A DNA stretch of 64,000 bases from Echinarachnius parma (taxonomy: Eukaryota > Echinodermata > Echinoidea > Clypeasteroida > Echinarachniidae): assembly GCA_037951105.1 (NCBI GenBank), contig JBAMJV010003350.1, positions 1 to 64,000 on the forward strand, in the 5' to 3' direction. The position numbers and the translations under genes were made by a program. Positions 1 through 14,050 of the stretch are shown here, one piece after another. Position 1 is the first letter of the stretch. Every line of letters begins with the position of its first letter. The notes below the pieces were generated by a model. It did not search any database, was not told the DNA's origin, and worked only from the letters and a program-made list of their open reading frames with translations.

Positions 1-600
1 TGTATTCATTTAATAATTTTATTCAGGACTTATCTATATGCCCACTAAAAATGAGCTAATAGTTAACTGTATTTCCTATTTACATAATATAGACAACATC
101 TTTATTTCTGTGTATTACTGTGTATTATTTTCTGTGTATTTATTTCTGTGTATTCTGTTTTCGCTGCGCGCTTCGCGCGAACAGATTATCTCAGTTTACA
201 TGCAACGGTTGTATGGTCTGGGGTGAGTGTGGTTGGGCATGAGCCCCTACCATGGGCTTCGATCACCATACCCTACCCCAAATCCCAAAGCCCCTGGGCC
301 CCCATTAAGCTTTCCAATGTGGGTATCCCTTGACTAATTCTATACAGGATTCCATCAGGATGCTTGCAATCTATGTATCTATCAGGCTAAAGTTCATCCA
401 TACCTGGACAAAGCCCTCCTCATAACATGACGCTTGCAATGTGCAATTAATAATCTTCCGATTTCTAAACAGCTAAATCCAAAAGCTGTTGGGGCCCCCT
501 CCCCTCCCCCCCCCCCCCCCCCCCCCCAGTCATGAAAACACGGGCACGCTGCTGGGTTGTCGCTTCGCTTCCTCACCAATGATGATCAAAACGACATATC

Positions 601-636
<36 letters not shown>

Positions 637-2151
637 CGAGAAGAAATCGACACCTATGTCCCCCCCCCCTCCCAATCCCAAACTACTTCCGGCGCGCCTG
701 AGACCCAAAACCAGCCTTCAGCAATTATTACGGCCGAGATGTGTTGATTTAACGATGATTGCATTGACCTACCAGCACTCAATATGATAATGTATTCTCA
801 TTCAATAAACCCAACGGCACAGAGCCACCACAATACCACATTCAATGAAAGAATCAAATAATTTAAAATTTTCCCCATCTTCTCCTTAAACTCTTCTCAC
901 GTATGCGTGCTTATCTCATTCTTTTCTTAAATAATGTGTTAATATATATTATTGAAAATGACAAAGAAATACAGAAAATAATTAATCAACGAGAAGACGA
1001 AAGTTCAAAATGGAAAGGACAAAAGGAAAAGAAACTGTATTTTCCATTTTGTCTTTTGTCTTATTATACATGTATACTTTTTAATTTTCTCTCTTCACTT
1101 CACGTTGATTATTTTCAGTATTTTTCTTTTTAATTTTCAGGCTTCTTTACTCACGAATGATAATCTATAATGTCCATATCCAGATAATCTATCATATTCT
1201 AGCCGGGGAGGGGGTTGGGGATCTAGGGGGCACGACAATATTTGGACAAAACGATCATATTCGGGAACGCTTAAGTCACATTTGGGGAATATCATGTCAT
1301 TATAACTAAGGCAATACAACGTAGTATTCAGGCAAGTTTATTTTGCGGTATCAAAATGTTAGCTTTTTAGATTAAGATTTGTTTTTCTTTCATTGTCAGA
1401 TGAAAACGTGACGGTCAAAACACCCACCCACACTGAAAATCATGAAACTGGTAGAAAGTGATTAAATACCAGAACATTTTTCATGGATCAGAAGCATCTT
1501 TTCAAAGTTTGTTTCGTTTATTTTTTACTTTGTATATTTCATCGAGCAAATTGCCATCAAGAGAGGGCAGCAAACAAAACTTAACGAAATCATAACAATC
1601 CAAATTAGCTCAAATGTTCACTCTTAGCCCTCTAAACCTTGCCCTCCTTAATTCATCCACATTGGAAAGATATCCCCGTGTCATTCTTGATTGTTGTTCT
1701 GCCAAAATGTCCTGGGAAGGGGGTGGGTCGCATATTGTGATGGGTTCAAGGAAATATGACCTTTTCAGTGCCTGAATAACACCTTTCCCACAATTATAAC
1801 AAAGCAAACAAAGAGAAAAACAAGTAAACGAACAAATGCTGGAACATCATAGTGTTCACTTGAGTAAAAAATGTTAAATTATTGGCTAAAACTGTTACAA
1901 ATTTCCCCCTAACATGAAGTTAACAAACCAAATATAGTTTTGCCACTGTTTTGCATTCTCCCCCCCCCCCCCCCCCCCACCTTAGTGCACTGCAAAGTGC
2001 TAGCATACCGTAAACATTCGCCCATAGGCGCTACTGTCTCACAGTAGTCTCACAGTATTAACAGGTATTATCAATAGCGCCAGCCGTATCCGCAAGGATC
2101 CAGTATAATGAATATGTATTTAGCCTTTTGTCAACGATCTTCGAGCCGGTC
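1..2151. other. Intergenic DNA, no gene seen
   Basis: AT-rich spacer in which I recognise no coding exon. It holds poly(C) runs near 506-527, 602-631 and 1961-1978 and short stretches resembling decayed dispersed repeats. The longer open frames here are proline-rich products of the C tracts, not genes. Confidence 0.6.
506..669. repeat. Cluster of poly(C) homopolymer tracts
   Basis: Three runs of cytosine (about 22, 30 and 9 bases) lie within 165 bp, separated by short unique sequence. They are the first of about 25 similar C or G tracts in the window. Confidence 0.9.
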
Positions 2152-2597
2152 TTAAAGGACCTAAAGAATACAACGTACTTTGGCACTTATTCCATAGTTG
2201 ATGACTTGTAAAAAAATGTAGGTCTGCCGAAAAAAAATCCATGATAATAAACACAGTAGTGATTTAAGACTAATTTTCTGATGCCAAATCTCATTTAGCA
2301 GCCAGTTTACGCCCCACCCACATTTAGGGTCCAGAATCGGCAGCGTGATTGACAATTCATTGGCTTACGTCATGACGCGTCATCTACAGAATTTAGTTCA
2401 TTAGTCCGTACTTTAGATGACGTCACATTTTGGCGATTTAAAAGGGGCGTTCTCAGGACAATTAGATATTTACTAATTACCCCAAAATTGATTGATTTCA
2501 TGATAAATGACTGCCATATTCTTTTTCTTCAGGAAAAATTATATAGAGAGAGCCGAATTGTGAAAATTAGGCCATATAGACGCTTTAGGTCCTTTAA
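2152..2597. mobile_element. TTAA-flanked MITE, family B, copy 1
   Basis: Both ends carry a perfect 15-bp inverted repeat (TTAAAGGACCTAAAG at the left, its complement at the right), bounded by TTAA. The 446-bp body has no coding capacity. A second copy lies at 18585-19077 with the same interior. Ends of the form TTAAAGGRR and a TTAA target are what I recall for T2/Kolobok-type MITEs of vertebrates, so a non-autonomous DNA transposon of that kind is the likely identity. Confidence 0.85.
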
Positions 2598-2869
2598 TGA
2601 GGATAATCACTCAAAGTTGAGCAATTAGGATGAACGTTACTTAATGTTAAAAACCCACCAAGCAAGCAGAAGTAGCTCTTGGGTCGGTGGTTGGTGCAAA
2701 TCATTCTAAAATATGATGGCACATAAAGTCGCAGGTTCAAGTCGCATTGGATAAGTGATTTTTTTGTTTTAACAAATGCCACCGTTTTGTGTATATTTAG
2801 GAATAGGAAGGAAAATCATTTACTTTTTGTCAGTGACACAATTATTACATTCAGGTGAAGTCATGGCAT

Positions 2870-4099
<1,230 letters not shown>

Positions 4100-5975
4100 A
4101 TGTTCCTATTCCTCTTCTTCTTCTTCCAATTAAAGTACAGACCGCCGTTGGCGTATTATCGTACTATCGCGTTAGGCTCAGTGGAGCCTTATTTGCGCCA
4201 CCTCCTGCTTGAATGTATCAAAGAAGGTGCTTCCCACAAGATTTGATGGTAGGGAATTCCATAGTCTTGTTGCATCTGGGGAAAATGTCTTTTGATAGAC
4301 TTGAGTTCTTGCATAGGGGGTTTGGAACTTGTTAGGATTCCCACGAGTAGAAGGACCAGTAGTTAGTGTAAAGTAGCTGTTTGGCGGAATATCTATCAAG
4401 TTGTGGACTATGCTGTAGACCATACAGACTTTTTGTTGAGCTCTTCTCTCCTCTAGTGAGGTCCACTGGCGTTGTCTCAGCATATCAGTAACACTACTAG
4501 TTCGTCTGAAATCTTTCATGGCAAATCGTGCAAAGCGACGTTGAACCATCTCAACTTTCCTGATGTTCTTCTGGGTGTATGGATCCCAAATCACAGCGGC
4601 GTACACCAGCACTGGAAGGACAAAAGCCTTGTAACACAATACTCTTGTGCTCAGAGGACAACTTCTAATATTCCTCTGCAGGAAGCTGCTCGTGGAGTTG
4701 GCTTTCTTGGTTATGGCGTCTAGATTGTGATTCCACTTCAGGTTGTTGTGAAGGTTGAGGCCTAGCTATTTCGCCTTCTCAGCTTCTACCAAGGGAATAC
4801 CATGAATGTGGTATATTGAATTAAGTTTGGCTTCCTTCTTCCTGCTAGTAGATAATAGTGCATAACTTGGCATTTTTGCGGATGAAATTGCATCATCCAG
4901 TCAGATTCCCAGTTTTGTAGGGCATCCTGATCTTTTTGCAGGTCTTTTGAATCTTCTTCCGTTGCCACCCTCTTGTACATGACCATGATGACACAAACGT
5001 CAGCAAAAAGCCGGACAGTAGTCTGGCTAGAAACATATTCAGGGAGGTCATTGATGAGAAGGAGGAAGATGAGAAGTCCAACAACACTGCCTTGGGGAAC
5101 GCCAGAGAGAACCGGAGATGTGTGCGATGATGACCCTTCCAACTGAACCTTCTGCGAACGATTTGATAATTAGACTTTTGATCCATGTATGTGTGTTACC
5201 TCGAATTCCATAGTGGTTGACTTTGTACATTAACCTGCCGTGTGGAACTTTGTCAAAAGCCTGTGATAGATCCAGAAGGATGACATCAGTCTGTTCTTCC
5301 ATATCCATTCCTTTGGCCAGGTCCTGTAATAGTAAGTAGAAGTTGTGATGTCATTGGATGTGCAAGATCGCTTCTTCCGGAAACAATGTTGAGCGTCAAC
5401 ATAGAATATTGTGCTGGTCAAGGTGACGATGAATGCTGCTGCACACAATATGTTTCAGCGTTTTACATACTATTGAAGTAAGCGAGACAGGTCTATAAGT
5501 TCTCAGGTTTTGCCCTGTCTCCCTTCTTGAATACTGGAACAAGATTGGCAGATTTCCAATCAGCGGGAATGATGCCTTGATCCAATGATGCCTGGAACAG
5601 CACAGTGAATATTTGTGTGAGTTCAAGTGAAAATTCCTTGAGCAATCTCGTTTGTAGTCCATCTGGTCCAGTCGCTTTATGAATATTCAGTGTAGAAAGC
5701 AGCTTAAACACCCCAGGGCGACATTGATGGAGTCCATGTCTGGGAAAGGGCTTTGACCTTTATCTTTAAGAGTCGTCATGTCTTCGTCCTTTTTAAACAC
5801 GGATGTAAACTCATTCAGCAAGTCTGCATTTTGTCTGCTATCTGTGATTGTCCTTCCGTTTCGATCATTGAGTAGGGCTACCCCTGTGTTATCATTTATT
5901 TTGCTTTTGATGAAACTCCAAAAACTGTTAGGACTAGAAGTTGACTCAGGGTTTATGAGATTACTGACGTAATTG
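4100..5975 (-). mobile_element. 5'-truncated, decayed non-LTR retrotransposon (CR1/Jockey-like LINE)
   Basis: On the minus strand the remnants read in order as a pre-RT linker with an asparagine-rich stretch, the fingers motif KATGPDG (near 5650), the palm motif GVPQGSV with a following FADV block (near 5000-5100), and the C-terminal region with LVYAAVIWDPYTQ and LWNSLPSNL (4178-4639). Reading frames are broken in several places, and the catalytic FADD box reads FADV, so the copy is dead. No endonuclease domain is visible, so the copy is 5'-truncated near 5975. The 3' end runs into a GAA-rich tail near 4110, as expected for target-primed integration. The RT motifs fit the CR1/Jockey group, but I cannot place it in a named family. 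Confidence 0.9.
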
Positions 5976-6352
5976 GGACCCGTTTTGTCCCAATTTCCTC
6001 ACAAGAGTACGTATTATAATAGGCCTATAATATCGGTGGTTTATTATGTGTATGTTTCTCTGTGAACTGATATTGAAACTTATTAGGGTACGCGGTATAG
6101 TTTGCATGACATTTACATGTGGCCAAATATGAACAAACGTGTTTCTAAAAAGTTATCACCACATCTTTTCGCCATTTGTACGAAAATGCCTATAGCATCC
6201 ATGCAATCTGTCAAAGAATACCTTTATCATGATCATCACAAATAACCAGCTTGTTCATGTTCCCTTTTTTCCTCCCAAATATAATTAAAACAGATCACCC
6301 AGAAATGAGAACCGATTGTCAACAGTCATCAAGTATAGGATAGCAATCGGAA
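5976..6352. other. Presumed 5' flank of the GPCR gene
   Basis: AT-rich, with no coding exon. It should hold the promoter and 5' UTR of the receptor at 6353, but I see no convincing TATA box or other element. A TAG in frame at 6341 shows that the receptor frame does not extend upstream. Confidence 0.4.
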
Positions 6353-9252
6353 ATGAGCATGGCTGATTCAATCATGGAGCTTAATTTGTCGATCAAAACA
6401 AGCACCCTTTCGGAGCTGCTGGAGTCAGCTATAACTACAGAAATGACTGGTACTCAATCTCGACAGAACATGTGGCTCTTTGTGTGTGAGAGTGTTAGGT
6501 GAGCGAATTGTATTGTTTATATTCTTTAAAATAATGCATTTCTGTTGTTTGTTTTGTTCTAATTCAACTCAAAGACAATACAAATTGATTATCATTATAT
6601 ACAATGATAATGGTTTACACTGAGCTCTTCAAACTCAATTACCCGCTTACCTGGGCAAGTGAAAATTCGTTGCGGACACCCAAGTGCAATTTGAAGCCAG
6701 TTGACCATGCACGTTGACCGACCAGGGCCCCGTTGCAAAAAGAGTTGCAATCGACTTCAAAGTTGCAATTAATTGCAAGCGATGTGCATATTTCAACCAT
6801 CAGATTTGCGAACATAATTATCCGACTTGCAATTAATTGCAACTTTACAATTTATTGCATTTTTCGGACATATCAGATCACACCAATACATATTCTATTA
6901 ACCTCGCCTCACTTTTTGCACTTGTCAACAAAGTTAATAGATCCCTTTAATATGAATGACTTCGTAATTTGTTCTCATTTCTTTTCCAGTCTCATCATTA
7001 TCCTGGTGGTGTCGTTGGTCGCAAACACGGTTGCCATAGCGACCATCTTGCACATGCGCAGTCTAAAGAGCACCCCTCATTACCTTCTCGTCCTGAATCT
7101 CAGCGTTGCCGATTTAGGGATCGCACTTACCAGTATGACGTTTGCGTTACACTCGGTCTTTGATGGTGGCTTTCTGCTGCAAAGTAACCCAGCCCTTTGT
7201 AAGGTGCGATTGATTTATATGCTAATATTATAACAAATATTAAATCAATTTTACTTCTGAAGTTGATTCTGATAGAATCGAAAATTTAGGCGCCATAGTG
7301 ACTCCCTTAAAAATGAGTGAAACATAAATTTAAAACGGTGTTATAGATTCAAGGCACGTTGGCAAAATATTTGGAGATTTGTACAAAATTATATACGTTT
7401 TGGAATCCCTAATTTACATTGAATATAATGTATATTAGATAATTCTTTGTCGACAAAATATGCTAAATCTGCATGCGGTTTGAAAAAATGCAATAATATA
7501 TATATATAATAATATTTGTTCTTTTTGTCCGATTATCATCCTTGTGGAAAAATACTGCTTCCACTTGGTCGGAACTCAACTATATCACTGCAATGTCTAC
7601 TAGTTAGTTAGGCTATACTAGTAACTATCTTTTTTGTAACAAAGACTATTATAAGTTGTTTTGTTGTATTTCTACACAGATAAATGGATTCTTTGCTGTG
7701 ATGTTCACTCTCGTCAATTTTCCCACCGTTCTGTCAATCGCGATCGACAGATTCCTGATAGTCGTCTACTCAAAGCGTTTTCCTCCAAACAGACGCCGCA
7801 TCATCATCATGATATGCACATCGTGGGCCATCGCCTTTCTCATCGCCTTGATGCCCGCCCTGGATATCCTGTCCGAGTACTCCTACTCGCCGAACACCTG
7901 GCACTGCTCACCCAGATGGGACCACAGCCTCTTCAGGATCGTCTGCACCATCTCCATCTTCGGGCTGGCCATTCCCATGGTGGCCGGCTGCTACGCGGCC
8001 ATCGTCTACTTCATCTGGACCAAGCAGAGGCTCCTGCGCTCCCACAGCAAACGGGAGCTCTCGTCGTACCAGGAGCAAAGGAGGTTGTCCAGGAACCGGA
8101 ACTCTGGAATCACTTCCGGTGTCAACTCGCCGATGGCATCCATGCAGCAGCTGCCAGCATCCCCCACCAGGCAACCGGCAAAGGCCTCTCCCAACCTGGC
8201 GATGAACACTACACCCCTTCAAGCGTGCCAAGAGAACCAGACCGTCGACTACGATACGATACTCAGCGATGCGAGTGTTGAGGTGGTGAAAGGAATACCA
8301 GCTGCTGATCTCGCTAGTAACCATGGTGACGCCACGGTGAGTGCGACGGGAGGATGCGGCTCCAGGATGCAGCTCCCAAAGGTGGCCGAGTCGGCTAGTC
8401 TGGAGGAGCCGTACACCAACGAGCAGAAACAGAAGAGTGAGAAGATCAAGGAGGTGAGGCAGTATCAGCTGTCCACGGACAAGAGGGTCGCCATCATGGG
8501 TTAGTTTACGCACATCGAATTGTGAAAGATTTAATTTATTTCTTCAGGGAGTTGTGACCTGTTGTCTTATCCCCATCCCCAATGAGAAGCAATGTTTGCT
8601 TATCGACACCCATGGATCAGTTGAAGGATGCAACATCACGAAATGCCCAGTTACTTCCTATATGAAATGAGAGGAAACCTGGAAATAATGTTGTTGTTTT
8701 TCTTCTCAAAAACAAGATATTGCATCCAGTTATACTTACTTGGATATCATGAAGTACCTCTTTCTTCTGTCGAATTATATAATGCTAAATCAATTCGACA
8801 CAAGTAACTTTTTTTACCCGGCTAAGTATTTAATTGTGTATCAGATTTATGATAGGAAATTTTCGAACTTCCGAACAAAATGTGTGATCCGAAAATAGTT
8901 AATTTATATCAGTAACCATTGTAACGGGAATGGGTTATTCATTTGCTGTATTAAATCAAGTTTTCTTTACTTTCTTGTTTTGTTGCATTATTCAGGTGCA
9001 CTTCTCGTCCTGACCACGCTGATCTGTTGGATGCCGTACTTGCTCGTCCACTCCAACTACGTCCGGGTGAGCGAGGGCCACTGGTTTGCCATCTTCACCA
9101 TGCTGCTTGGATACCTGAACGCCGTCCTGGACCCCGTCATCTACACCTTCATGAACAAGCGAGCGAGGACGGAATGCAAGCGATACCTGTGCTACATCAC
9201 TCCACCTAATTCGTGCCCGTGCTCGAATCCAATGACGACTAGAAAACATTAA
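6353..9252 (+). CDS. Class A (rhodopsin-like) G protein-coupled receptor, four exons
   Basis: Exons 6353-6498, 6990-7203, 7680-8499 and 8996-9252 have GT-AG introns and matching phases (2, 0, 1) and give 478 residues. The start is the first ATG after an in-frame stop at 6341. The extracellular N-terminus holds a sequon (Asn11). TM1 starts near residue 50 with N1.50 in ANTV. TM2 has LSVAD and TM3 begins after Cys119. Asp143-Arg144-Phe145 replaces the usual DRY. An extracellular-loop Cys sits in WHCSP. A long intracellular loop 3 (about 150 residues, Ser/Gln-rich) precedes TM6 with CWMP (404-407), and TM7 has DPVIY (439-443) in place of NPxxY. The tail is short and Cys-rich, so palmitoylation is possible. 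It is a plasma-membrane receptor. TM3-TM5 reminded me of GPR161-like and other orphan receptors, but the ligand is unknown. The last exon is followed by decayed tandem copies. Confidence 0.88.
6720..6952. mobile_element. MITE fragments in GPCR intron 1
   Basis: From 6722 to about 6865 a GGCCCCGTTGCAAAAAGAG end and internal TTGCAATTAATTGCAA palindromes resemble the MITE at 51771-51918. Immediately after it, 6873-6952 matches the 3' end of the TTAA MITE family C (complete copy at 48140-48525). Confidence 0.6.
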
Positions 9253-9324
9253 CCTGCTATAAACATCACTTCCCCTTCGTGCCCGTGCTCGAATTCTAGG
9301 ACCCCATTTATCCCGTTTGTGTTG

Positions 9325-9572
9325 AATTCGGATGCATTGCTTGTTTTGACAACACTGCTTTGATGGATGCCGTACTTACTCGTCCACTCTAACTACGTCC
9401 GTTCAATGCCGTCTTCACCATGGTGTTGGGATACCTCAACGCCGTCCTGGACCCCGTCATCTACACATTCATGAACAAGCGAGCGAGGACGGAATGCAAG
9501 CGATACCTGTGCTACATCACTCCCCCTAATTCGTGTCCGTGCTCGAATCCAAGGACGACTAGAAAACATTAA
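9325..9572 (+). pseudogene. Decayed tandem copy of the GPCR last exon (copy 2)
   Basis: The sequence repeats the TM6-TM7-tail exon at 8996-9252, including LNAVLDPVIYTFMN and the same stop region, but the copy of the TM6 end carries a TGA and a deletion removes the loop before TM7. The AG acceptor of the real exon is not conserved. The preceding 3' flank is duplicated with it, so the unit is the exon plus about 70 bp. It is not usable as an alternative exon. Confidence 0.85.
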
Positions 9573-9644
9573 CCTGCTACGTAACATCACCCCTTTGTGC
9601 CCGTGCTCGAATTCTAGGACCCCATATACCCCGTTTGTGTTGAA

Positions 9645-9925
9645 TTCGGGTGCACTGCTTGCTTTGACCACACTGCTTTGATGGATGCCGTACTTACTCG
9701 TCCACTCTAACTATGTCCGTTCAATGCCGTGTGAGCAGGGGTCACTGGTTTGCCGTCTTCACCATGGTGTTGGGATACCTGAACGTCGTCATGGACCCCG
9801 TCATCTACACATTCATGAACAAGCGAGCGAGGACGGAATGTAAGAGATACCTGCGCTACATCTCCCCCCCCCCCCCCCCTAATTCGTGCCCGTGCTCGAT
9901 TCCGATATCGAATGGAAAACATTGA
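9645..9925 (+). pseudogene. Decayed tandem copy of the GPCR last exon (copy 3)
   Basis: Third copy of the same unit. The TM7 part is well kept (GYLNVVMDPVIYTFMN, then KRARTECKRYL), while the TM6 part has lost its frame and the acceptor AG is absent. A 14-bp poly(C) run (9864-9877) expands the tail. A fourth, very short and degraded echo of the tail end lies near 10165-10225. Confidence 0.85.
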
Positions 9926-10225
9926 CTCGCTGCATCACTCCTGTTTTGTGTCCACGGACGAAGCCTTTGATGACTGGCTCAGACAAAGTTAAATCGCTAC
10001 ACCAGTCCATTCCGTGGCCGTTTTCGAATAGGAAGGCGGTTCAGATACATACATCAGAGTTGACGCGCAGTTATGTACGAAAGTTCGGATCAGGGTGGTT
10101 CCGAACATCGCCCTTTACATCCCCGATCCCCACTCTTGATTATCTTAATCTTGACAAAAAACAAAAAAAATGTTACATCACTCAACTACCACGCCCGGGC
10201 TCGAATCGCAACAACGATTAGAACA

Positions 10226-10975
10226 TATTTTGCATATTTGTAAGTGCGCAATATAATCAGGATGGTTTGAACTCTGCCTAATGACCACTGGCGTACTGGT
10301 GGGGGGTCATGGGGGGGGGGGGGGGGGGGGCGCTTGACCCCCCAAATAAATTCAAATCATGGCTTTTATCTAATTCGATAAAAGTGATTGAAAGAAAAGA
10401 GTATTTCTTTAGACAAGAAAACTCAGATCTTACTTCATGTCAAGTCAAATTTCCTTCCCAAGTATGCACCAGATTGCATAATTTCAATTAAAACATTGCA
10501 AAAGCACCTTTACCGTGCACCCACCTACCATCACACCCTCCCATCACCCTTCCCCCTCTCGGTTATCGTTTCGCTCCCTCGGGAATCGGTCTTGTATACG
10601 TCTGGAATACAATGTTCATGTTTTGTCATAAAATAATGCTTTTGATGCACTGTTTGAACTGAATATGTCACTTTGCGAATATTATTTTGGAGGTGCATTT
10701 TTGTTTTTCTTCACGAATCAATCATAACCTCTTCTGGTTAAGAATCATGAGGATGATGACGCACTAACGCACCCCGGGGGCGGGGGGGGGGGGGGGGGGG
10801 GTACTCACGTATATTGGGTATACGGGGATGTGCCGCTGGGAAGGGTGACTTTTACAAGAAAGATCCTTAGACATGGGTCCCATTTTCATTTTAAAAATCC
10901 TTAGACATGGGTCCCTTTTTTCATTTATTCCTTTCCCCTCTTTTCTCCCTCATTGTTCCGGGATTTTGGGATTTG
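10226..10975. other. Intergenic DNA with poly(G) tracts and a dispersed-repeat fragment
   Basis: No gene seen. Poly(G) runs lie at about 10312-10330 and 10781-10801. At about 10460-10590 there is a fragment of a dispersed repeat (GCACCAGATTGCA near its start, CGCTTCGCTCC-like at its end) that recurs near 12260, 11835 and 22790. Confidence 0.6.
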
Positions 10976-11735
10976 CCGATGTGAAATTGCTAAAATTTTC
11001 AAGCTCGCTCCGCTCGCTCGCATACATGATATTTCACAACCTCGGGTGTTATATAACGCCATATCATAAGTAATAAAACGAATATACCTATACAATATTG
11101 AAACAAACGACAATTTTCCGATGTGAAATTGCTAAAATTTTCAAGCTCGCTCCGCTCGCTCGCATACATGATATTTCACAACCTCGGGTGTTATATAACG
11201 CCATATCATAAGTAATAAAACGAATATACCTATACAATATTGAAACAAACGACAATTTTCCGATGTGAAATTGCTAAAATTTTCAAGCTCGCTCCGCTCG
11301 CTCGCATACATGATATTTCACAACCTCGGGTGTTATATAACGCCATATCATAAGTAATAAAACGAATATACCCATACAATATTGAAACAAATGACAATTT
11401 TCCGCTGTGAAATTGTTAAAATTTTCAAGCTCGCTCCGCTCGCTCGCATACATGATATTTCACAACCTCGGGTGTTTATGTTACCCTTCATAACGCCATA
11501 TTGTAAAAACGAAGATACCTATACAATAATATTGGAACAAAAAATGTTTCGATGTGAAATTGCTAAAAATTTCAAGCTCGCTGCGCTCGCTCGCATAAAT
11601 GATATTTCACAACCTCGAGTGTTTTTATATTACCCTTCATAACGCCATATCATAAGTAATAAAAACGAATATACCCATACAATAATATTGAAACAAATGG
11701 CAATTTTTTCGCTGTGAAATTGCTAAAATGTTTAA
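10976..11735. repeat. 142-bp minisatellite, about 5.5 units
   Basis: Units start near 10976, 11118, 11260, 11402, 11549 and 11709, giving periods of 142, 142, 142, 147 and 160 bp. Each starts GATGTGAAATTGCTAAAA and carries a GC-rich CTCGCTCCGCTCGCTCGC core followed by ATGATATTTCACAACCTCG. The first three units are nearly identical and the later ones diverge and gain short insertions, so the array has grown on its left side most recently. GTGAAAT in the head and ATTTCAC after the core are complementary, so each unit can fold. Confidence 0.95.
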
Positions 11736-12647
11736 GCTCGCTCGCATTATTAATATTTATGCAAATTACCGCATCATAATTGAAGACTATTCACTGTTTT
11801 CAATCATTTGAAAAATTGAGAATTTCACCTCCGATATGCACCAGATAACTCCATTCTAGTGTAAAAATTGCCCTCCCCCCACTCGGTCGCTTCGCACCCT
11901 CAATTTTTTACACTTTCGCCCTCCCTAGGAAAATACCCTGGCGCCGCCCCTGTAGTATGGTACAGTTCACTAATAATACAAAAATGTATCCAAAAAATGC
12001 AAAATTATTGGCCATTGTATTATATTACAGCTAAAAAATGTAATATTTAAAGTTCGAAATCCTTAGACATGGGTCCATTTAAAAAAAATAAATCCATACA
12101 CATGAGTACCTATTTACAGCAAAAGGACCCTTGGATGTGGGTAAGGGTTGGGATGTCTCAACCGCACAACCCCGTCCGACTATAATCTGAGTACCCCCCC
12201 CCCCCCCCCCCCCGGACAACACACATTATACTAAATGTCGTCAAGTCAGAATTTCCTTTCCAGGTACATGTATGGACCATATTGCACAGTTTCAAGTCCA
12301 AAAATGCAAAAGCTCCCTACCGTGAGAGGGGGGACACCCCCCTCCCATCCCCACCCCCGCTCAGTCGCTTCGCTCCTTCGCAATGGCGGATCTACGGGGG
12401 GGGGGGGGGGGGGGGTTAGGGGGTTTAAACCCCTCCTCTTGGGCTGTCAAGTTAAATTTGTGATGTGGAAAACATCACTTACGGGGGTTCAAAATAGCAA
12501 AAAAATCGCCGCTTCGCGCCTCGTGGACGATGCTCCGCATCGTCATTGGGTCAACCCAACCGGATTTGGTTCTGCCCCCCCAAAAGTTTTTGCTCATTAC
12601 GCCACTGCTAATGACCATGACATTCACACCTACATTTATTTAATTTG
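11736..12647. other. Intergenic DNA with repeat fragments
   Basis: No exon seen. It contains fragments of the repeat that also occurs near 10460 (here about 11835-11910 and 12240-12390), poly(C) near 12197-12213 and poly(G) near 12396-12413. Near 12590 a CGCCACTG stretch resembles a common transposon end. Confidence 0.5.
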
Positions 12648-13157
12648 TTAAAGGGGTAGTTCAGTTTTGGTATAGAGGGCGCTGCACGAAATAACTTTTT
12701 TGTGAGATAATGAAAAACTGAGTGTAAAACTTGAAAGAGCATACAATTAATGGCAGAATAAACTTTATTTGATCAAAATCGGTTCAGAAACGGCTGTAAT
12801 ATCAATAACTATATCCGGCCGTTTATTCGATTTCATTTAATTTTTTTTTAAATGCTTACACTTTTTCAAAGATTTCCAAAAGATGTTTTTAAATAGTTGT
12901 TGATGATCTCTCTAATTAATCATTATTTCAACAAAACATCACATGCATAATTTTGTATGAAAAATGGTTGAAACCAACGCCTTTTTAGAGAGCACCCTCT
13001 TGTGTTTTAATGGCTCTTTTAGAATGATAACAGGCTTTTTACTTAGTCGTTTGTAATATTGTATACATTTCGAGCATGGTGGAGTTATAACTATATTAGT
13101 TTGTAATGTTATTGTGCAGGTGTTGGTTACTAAAGCTCAGCCTTACCAAAACTGAAG
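12648..13157. mobile_element. TTAA-flanked MITE, family A, copy 1
   Basis: The left end is TTAAAGGGGTAGTTCAGTTT and the body matches the complete family A copy at 53640-54181. The right end is eroded: it reaches CCTTACCAAAACTG but has lost the final CTACCCCTTTAA. No coding capacity. Confidence 0.85.
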
Positions 13158-14050
13158 CTCTTAGAAAAATATCTAACATACAAAAAATGAAAGGCGCTGT
13201 AAAGATCAAACACATACAAACATTATTACCAGTAAAACAAGTCGTGCTAATGATTTTAAATTTTCTTGAGACATTTAATTGCAATGAAAAAGAACTCGAG
13301 TTATTCAAATTTTGATGAGTCGAACATTTAAATAGGGTATAGTGGGCAAACATATACTCTATAATAATGTTGCTAATATTTTAAATATACATCACTTTCA
13401 AGGTTTACTGAGTAACTATAATATAAATATCATTCAGTAATTCATTTTGTTATCATTTATTCAGATAAAAGTGGTGATAAAATGAACACGCTAACTTTAA
13501 GTGATTACAAGACAAACTAAAAGCTCAGGCTACTGTTAATTGTTACGCTCTCGATATATTTCAGGTATTATAATATGTAAATAATAAATATTTATATAAT
13601 TAATTTATGCAATATACCATTTGATAATATTCATATTTGTATGTGAAAAAAAACATACACCCCAAATTTACATGGCACAAAGATAGATGACAATTATTAT
13701 ACTTATTATATGAGTAATGTAAATATGCAGGTTTTTATTATACAGGTATATCATAATTATTATGATTAACATTTTACTACATTATATGAATTTCTATAAC
13801 AGTATGCAACGTTTATATGCATTATTAAATTCAATATTGAAATTAATCTTATCGGATGGGTACGTGTTGCGCAGTATTTTTTTTCTTTTCTATAAAAGAA
13901 CAGTGTTTTGGATGGTTGAACGGATCAAGAACATGTTTTATGACATAAGGCAAAATAGATTTCATGAGGTAACTTGCATAGACCATAATAGACAAGGTAT
14001 TTATACGGTTACGAATACATCAAAGTGTGTGAGAAAATGCTAGAGTTATA
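13158..14050. other. AT-rich intergenic DNA, nothing recognised
   Basis: Very AT-rich sequence with short low-complexity runs. No exon, RNA gene or inverted repeat was recognised. Confidence 0.5.

Noticed and set aside
9713-9925. Copy 3 of the GPCR last exon as an alternative exon
   Set aside because: It has no acceptor AG in place and its TM6 part is out of frame, so it would not restore a receptor.
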